A DNA stretch of 64,000 nt, from positions 7,812,001 through 7,876,000 of the forward strand of contig WOAB01000056.1 in assembly GCA_027886185.1 (NCBI GenBank), in the 5' to 3' direction. The first letter of the stretch is position 1. Each line of letters starts with the position of its first letter. Shown piece by piece: positions 59,551 to 64,000 of the stretch. The notes under the pieces were generated by a model. It saw only the letters and a list, made by a program, of their open reading frames with translations. It did not search any database and was not told the origin of the DNA. The stretch comes from Rheum nobile. Taxonomy: Eukaryota; Streptophyta; Magnoliopsida; Caryophyllales; Polygonaceae. Made by a program: the position numbers and the translations under genes.

Positions 59551-60490
59551 GGCCGTTGTTATTTAACGCACGAGTATTTTTGCTATTCATCGCATCGTTT
59601 GGCCCGTGACGCACCAAACCTATCCGTCTGTGACGGACAAAAGCCATTTGTGCATCACAGACGAAGTTGCTGCCCTTAAAAGCAGCAACTTCGTCCCCTT
59701 CCTCATTTCACCCCAAACACCAACCTCGAACCCTCTCGCTTTGTTCCTCCATTCCATCCGCACGGCTTGCTTCCCATCCGTCACGTACGAATCTAATTCC
59801 TTCATTACGAACCAGGTTAGTTAAATCTATCATTGTTCTTGGCTTGGTTTAATGATAACTCCTTGAAATATCTTCTCCACCAGGTTAGTTTTGCACACAA
59901 ATTCTACAACTTTTTAGTACAACTTAATCAAAGATGAAGTTTTTATGAACATATAGTCACAACTATTGAAATTACCTTAAGAAAGTGTTTATTTTGGGGT
60001 AAGAACAACTCAAACATATACATTCACAAGAAAGAACCATACAAATTCTTAACTTTTACTAACATGTAAAGTAAAAGCTTAAAAACACACCTCAGTGTAA
60101 TGATAACTCTTTGAAACATATTCTCCACCATTGAAGTTGGAAAAATTATCTTCATTTGCCATGGAAAAGAACTCTTGAAAATGAAAGAGAGGTGTGTTGT
60201 GGGAGAGAAAGGGAAGAGTGATGGAGAGGTTTAGGGTTTAATTTTGGCTGTAATATTGATGAGATATGACGGGATAGTTAATGTTGTTAGGTGAGGACAA
60301 GTAACATTCAATTTTATGGTTTAGGGGTTCGTCTGTCACGGACCATGTGCATCCGTCCGTGACGGACCAAAGTGATCCATACGTCATAGACCAAATGGAT
60401 CCATCCGTCACGGACAGATGCACATGGTTCGTGACGGACGAACCGGTGCATGAAATAACATTTTTGCCGGTGCGTGAAATAGAAATCGTG
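59551..60490. mobile_element. TSD-flanked element with a CCGTCACGGAC repeat cluster
   Basis: Flanked by the 8-bp duplication TATTTTTA (59543-59550 and 60491-60498); the uninterrupted site is seen in the duplicate at about 59050. Ends share TATTTMACGCAC inverse text (GTTATTTAACGCACGAG and, inverse, CTATTTCACGCACCGG). It has clusters of the palindrome-like TCCGTGACGGAC near both ends (59620-59790 and 60330-60445). The duplication size suggests hAT. No transposase is present. Confidence 0.7.
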
Positions 60491-60823
60491 TATTTTTATG
60501 ACTTTGCATATATAATTTATGGACCAAATCATACAATATATACAATTTTCAACTCACAGTACATGTGCTTTTATAATTCAACTCACTATATTATATTATT
60601 ACACATACATATTTTATTAACAATTTAGTGAAATTTCAAACGAATGTATCTTAACAAAATTAATTTATATAATCTTGAGATTTTCTTCTAAACCTTTCAA
60701 TTTTAACAACTCATCTTAACAACAATTATATCATATCAGATTTTTAACAAATTTGGTATATTGTACATTCCCATTTAATAATTTTTATTTGATTATATTT
60801 TTCTATAAAAAATACATGGTCTC

Positions 60824-61424
60824 TAGAGTTGTCAATCGGGTCGGTCAAGTCGGGTTCGGTTCGGTTATTTCGGGTTCGGGTTGAGAACGGGTCGAGTCAT
60901 TTAGGATAACAGGTCATTATAGGTCAGTGGGCGGTTCGGGTTAACCAACGGGTCAAGAGCGTCATTTTTTAAATATTTTGTTCACTATTTTAAATAAAAA
61001 CTGATATTATTAAATAGTTAAAAACTAATTTAAATATGTCAAAATAAGTTGAAATGAATTAAAATAATAATTATTATTATTATTATTCTAATGTAATTGA
61101 TATTAGTAGGCCAAAATCATATTTTATTTTTATTTTTATTTTTTATTATATTAATTTCTACATTATAAAAAATTATATAAGTACAACAATGTTTTTTTTA
61201 GGATATTAAACATATTATCATTATTTATATGTCATTTATCATGTATATATTATGTTATATTTTATTAATACTCCACATTTATTCGTTAATTGGGTCGGGT
61301 TCGGTCTCCATAAATTCGGATTCGGTAACTTCGAGCTATCAAAAATTTTAGTCGGGTCTGGTCGGGTCCAAAAGCGGGCCGGTCAAGTCGGTAAAACAGG
61401 TTCGGTCACTTTTTGACAGCTCTA
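60824..61424. mobile_element. hAT MITE with TAGAGYTGTCAA ends
   Basis: Ends TAGAGTTGTCAATCGGG and, inverse, TAGAGCTGTCAAAAAG, with the exact 8-bp duplication ATGGTCTC at 60816-60823 and 61425-61432. Subterminal stretches are rich in GGGTTCGGT and CGGGTC words, as usual in this plant hAT group. 601 bp, non-coding. Confidence 0.85.
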
Positions 61425-63393
61425 ATGGTCTCCATTTTCCGATTTTACAATGTTTCTTTGGGCTTATTACTTATCATTTTGCTAAATATAATTTTCAGTT
61501 TTAAAAAATTAAATTGAGTTTGTTAATCATCAAGAAAATATTCACTAACAAACCATAAAATATCAATTATAAATTACCAAGAAAATTTTGTTAACTCAAA
61601 CATAAAGTTTAACTAAAAAATCCAGGTAAATCTTTGTCGTAACAAACTTTCAATTTCATATGATTATACATATTATCAAAAGTAAATTAAAATGTAGACG
61701 TATACAAATTTTAAAAGTATTTGAATTTGAGATAAATTTACACCTACATAAATCAGTCACTACTAATTAATTAATTATTCAAATAACTTTTTAATTATCA
61801 TTTTCTATAAGTAAGGATATAAATTAAAATCAAAATTTTAAAACTTTAGATGGGTCCATTACGTAATTAGAAAAAACTAAAAAAATGTGATTTATCTGAA
61901 TGATTTGTAATAATTTTTTTATATATATTTTTTTGAATTATTTCATATATTTATTTTAACAAAAAGTTAAACTATCAAAGATATTATTTGACCAAATCCT
62001 TTTTAAATTTTGAATATCCTTAATAAACCGAATTACAAATTTCTAAATTACACTCCCTCTTAATTATTTAAAAAAAGGAAATTCTTAATAAATTGCACGA
62101 GGCTATAAAATATGTGTCTTTGTCTTTCAATATTACACCTATGCCCATTCGAGATATGTAAATTCTTTCATTTTGTACCTAAGTTGTTAACCATTCAATT
62201 TTTTTGCTTTATTAAGTTCTTTGTTTTTTTAATTTTTTCGTTATTAATTTTATTTGTGGTATAATATATTTTGTAACCATTACCTTAAAATCATGTGAAG
62301 CAATCCTATTATTTAAGCAACGTAAGAGTGGTGACCATTTTACAAGAGAAAGTAATCTTTTTCGTCTTCATTCATCGAACATAGGTCATTGAAATTTGCA
62401 TATCATTTTTAAGCAATTCATGAAATATCAAAATTATTTTGTTGCTTTTCCGTTCGTTTGGTCTCATATCCCCTTAAAATCATGAAATATTTCTCATAGC
62501 TTGCTATGATAAATATTGGTTTCGTAACTAATTTTTAGTATATTATTTTTTTCGTAAATATTAAGAAATAATTGTTTTATATTGTGATTTTTACAAGTAT
62601 CGTTGAGGGTGTAACAATAATTTCGGATCCCCATTGTTTACCTATATATATTATCTTGAAAAACATAAATCTTATTTTAATATAATTTATTTTTTAAAGA
62701 TTTACATTGGCGTTCTTCATTAATTATACATATATAATTTTAATTTTTATAATTTTAAAATCTTCACCTCACTTTATTTTCATCTGACTTTTATCCATGT
62801 TTAACCAAAAACTTGATTTGAAGGTATAATATAGTAGTTAAGATTTGAAAATTTGATTATGAATTGTTCAAATATCAAACTAAAAAAACATAAAAAAATT
62901 AAAGATTTTGTTATAATACTTAATATTCATCATAAAGAGAATCATGTTTATGATTTTGTCAATTTTTTTTCCTTTTAAAAAATTTCTACTATAATCCAAA
63001 CATGTGTTATACATATTATGAATATTTTTGGCTTTCTTATTCAAAAGTTATAATATAGTTTTTGTCTGAACCACGCATTAATTATTTATTTGAAATCTGT
63101 TTAAATTGTTTTAAAGACCATCTATTATATATCCCACGTATAAATAATTTGTAAATCGGGAATAATTTTAACGAGATTTTTAGATTAATTATAATCATTA
63201 TAATATTTCTATATTAGCTATTCTCTAAATGAGTCTACATAAATTTCTATATATCATAGCATATTATTTCCAATGATCCAGCGAGAATTATATTTTTCTA
63301 AAAAATACTTCGATATAACATTAATTTAATTCAATCATTTTTTTTATTCTCTCAAATTACATGTACCCGTACAAGGTACGGGTTCTACACTAG

Positions 63394-64000
63394 TTATTAT
63401 TAAGTCACACTTCGATTTTTCATCTTCGATGTAATGTCTTACATTTTTTCTATATATAAAAAAGTTTTAAAGGATAAGTGGAGATTTCTTGATAAATAAA
63501 AAAAAAACAAATATTTTTTTATTATATTAAATAGTGATTTTATAGATATATACACCAAAAATTAATTTAATAAGTTACTTTTTTCCAAACAAAAATGGGA
63601 TAGGGTAGGAATGAAGGACCAAGGAGGGTTAAGAGACTATAGATACAAATTTTCAATTAAAATTACAACGCATAAAAAAAAACACAAAATCATATATTAT
63701 ACTTAAAAATTCAAAACTTAACAAACCATGCATATTAATAGTATATACGTAGAAACTTTAACGTGGTATAATAATGCAAGTGATTCGTTGTGATCTCCTT
63801 GTATTTCCGTTTCCATTTTTAATAACATTTTTCAAAATATAATCATAGTGATGGAATAACTTTTAAGTATGAAATAATAATGCTCAAGTTTCATGAGTTG
63901 CTAGATAATGGCAATTAAGATATAACTTTTTTAAGATAGCCTATCCTGTACTCATGCATTATATGAGAAGCACTAATTATATATTATCCTCTTACCATTT
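63394..64000. other. AT-rich DNA at the right edge
   Basis: No gene or complete element recognised. Confidence 0.4.

Larger units (their letters stand above)
58698..63393 (+). mobile_element. Helitron, non-autonomous, 4.7 kb
   Basis: Starts TCTATTATATATATTAAAAC after A and ends with the perfect hairpin ACCCGTAC-AAG-GTACGGGT (63365-63383) followed by TCTACACTAG and T. The first 520 bp are repeated after 59225 in diverged form, suggesting a second 5' end or an internal duplication. Nested inside are a 940-bp TSD-flanked element and a hAT MITE. No Rep/helicase coding sequence is seen. The rest is AT-rich with no gene. Confidence 0.8.

Overview
This is a stretch of plant nuclear genome, most likely from a eudicot. 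Three intron-rich single-copy housekeeping genes and one two-exon transporter gene sit in AT-rich DNA packed with nested mobile elements. The plant assignment rests on plant-type proteins (SLC37-like G3P permease, plant mobile domain, DUF1985), GT-AG introns of plant size, TTTAGGG-type repeats and Helitron, MITE and LINE families typical of plants. I cannot name the species. There is no operon logic; each gene is an independent transcription unit.

Layout. About 0.07-2.75 kb: a minus-strand plant-mobile-domain (PMD) transposon-derived gene with an in-frame stop, then two tandem-repeat tracts. 3.2-4.8 kb: an intact glycerol-3-phosphate-permease-like gene (G3PP5 type, 504 aa). 5.8-9.65 kb: MITEs (one hAT MITE nested in a Harbinger MITE) and a decayed LINE. 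9.97-17.0 kb: a 12-exon PRP4-type spliceosomal protein kinase (1036 aa by my splicing), with a MITE in intron 3. 19.9-25.5 kb: a degenerate hAT (ZMYM1-like) transposase with an exact 480-bp tandem duplication, and a DUF1985-type transposon gene. 26.0-32.9 kb: a LINE RNase H fragment split in frame by a 6.1-kb Helitron. 33.1-39.7 kb: a complete PP2A scaffolding subunit A gene on the minus strand (12 coding exons, 587 aa, plus a 5'-UTR intron). 39.8-44.5 kb: Helitron remains on the minus strand, with a PIF1-like helicase tail and a series of repeated Helitron 5' termini. 45.4-50.2 kb: two solo LTRs of one family, one inserted into the other in opposite orientation, both with intact 5-bp target-site duplications (TSDs). 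50.5-53.0 kb: a 5'-truncated LINE with a 17-bp TSD. 53.4-56.6 kb: a choline-transporter-like (CTL/SLC44) gene on the minus strand (7 exons, 494 aa). 56.9-63.4 kb: two more Helitrons, one carrying a 940-bp element and a hAT MITE.

I did not find a new enzymatic or defence system. What deserves attention is the transposon stratigraphy. Several insertions can be read to the base because target duplications, reading frames or terminal hairpins survive. The most informative are the interlocked inverted repeats explained by opposed solo LTRs, the Helitron whose removal rejoins a LINE reading frame, and the array of four Helitron 5' ends in one orientation. All splice sites, domain calls and element boundaries come from reading the sequence; no database search was run.
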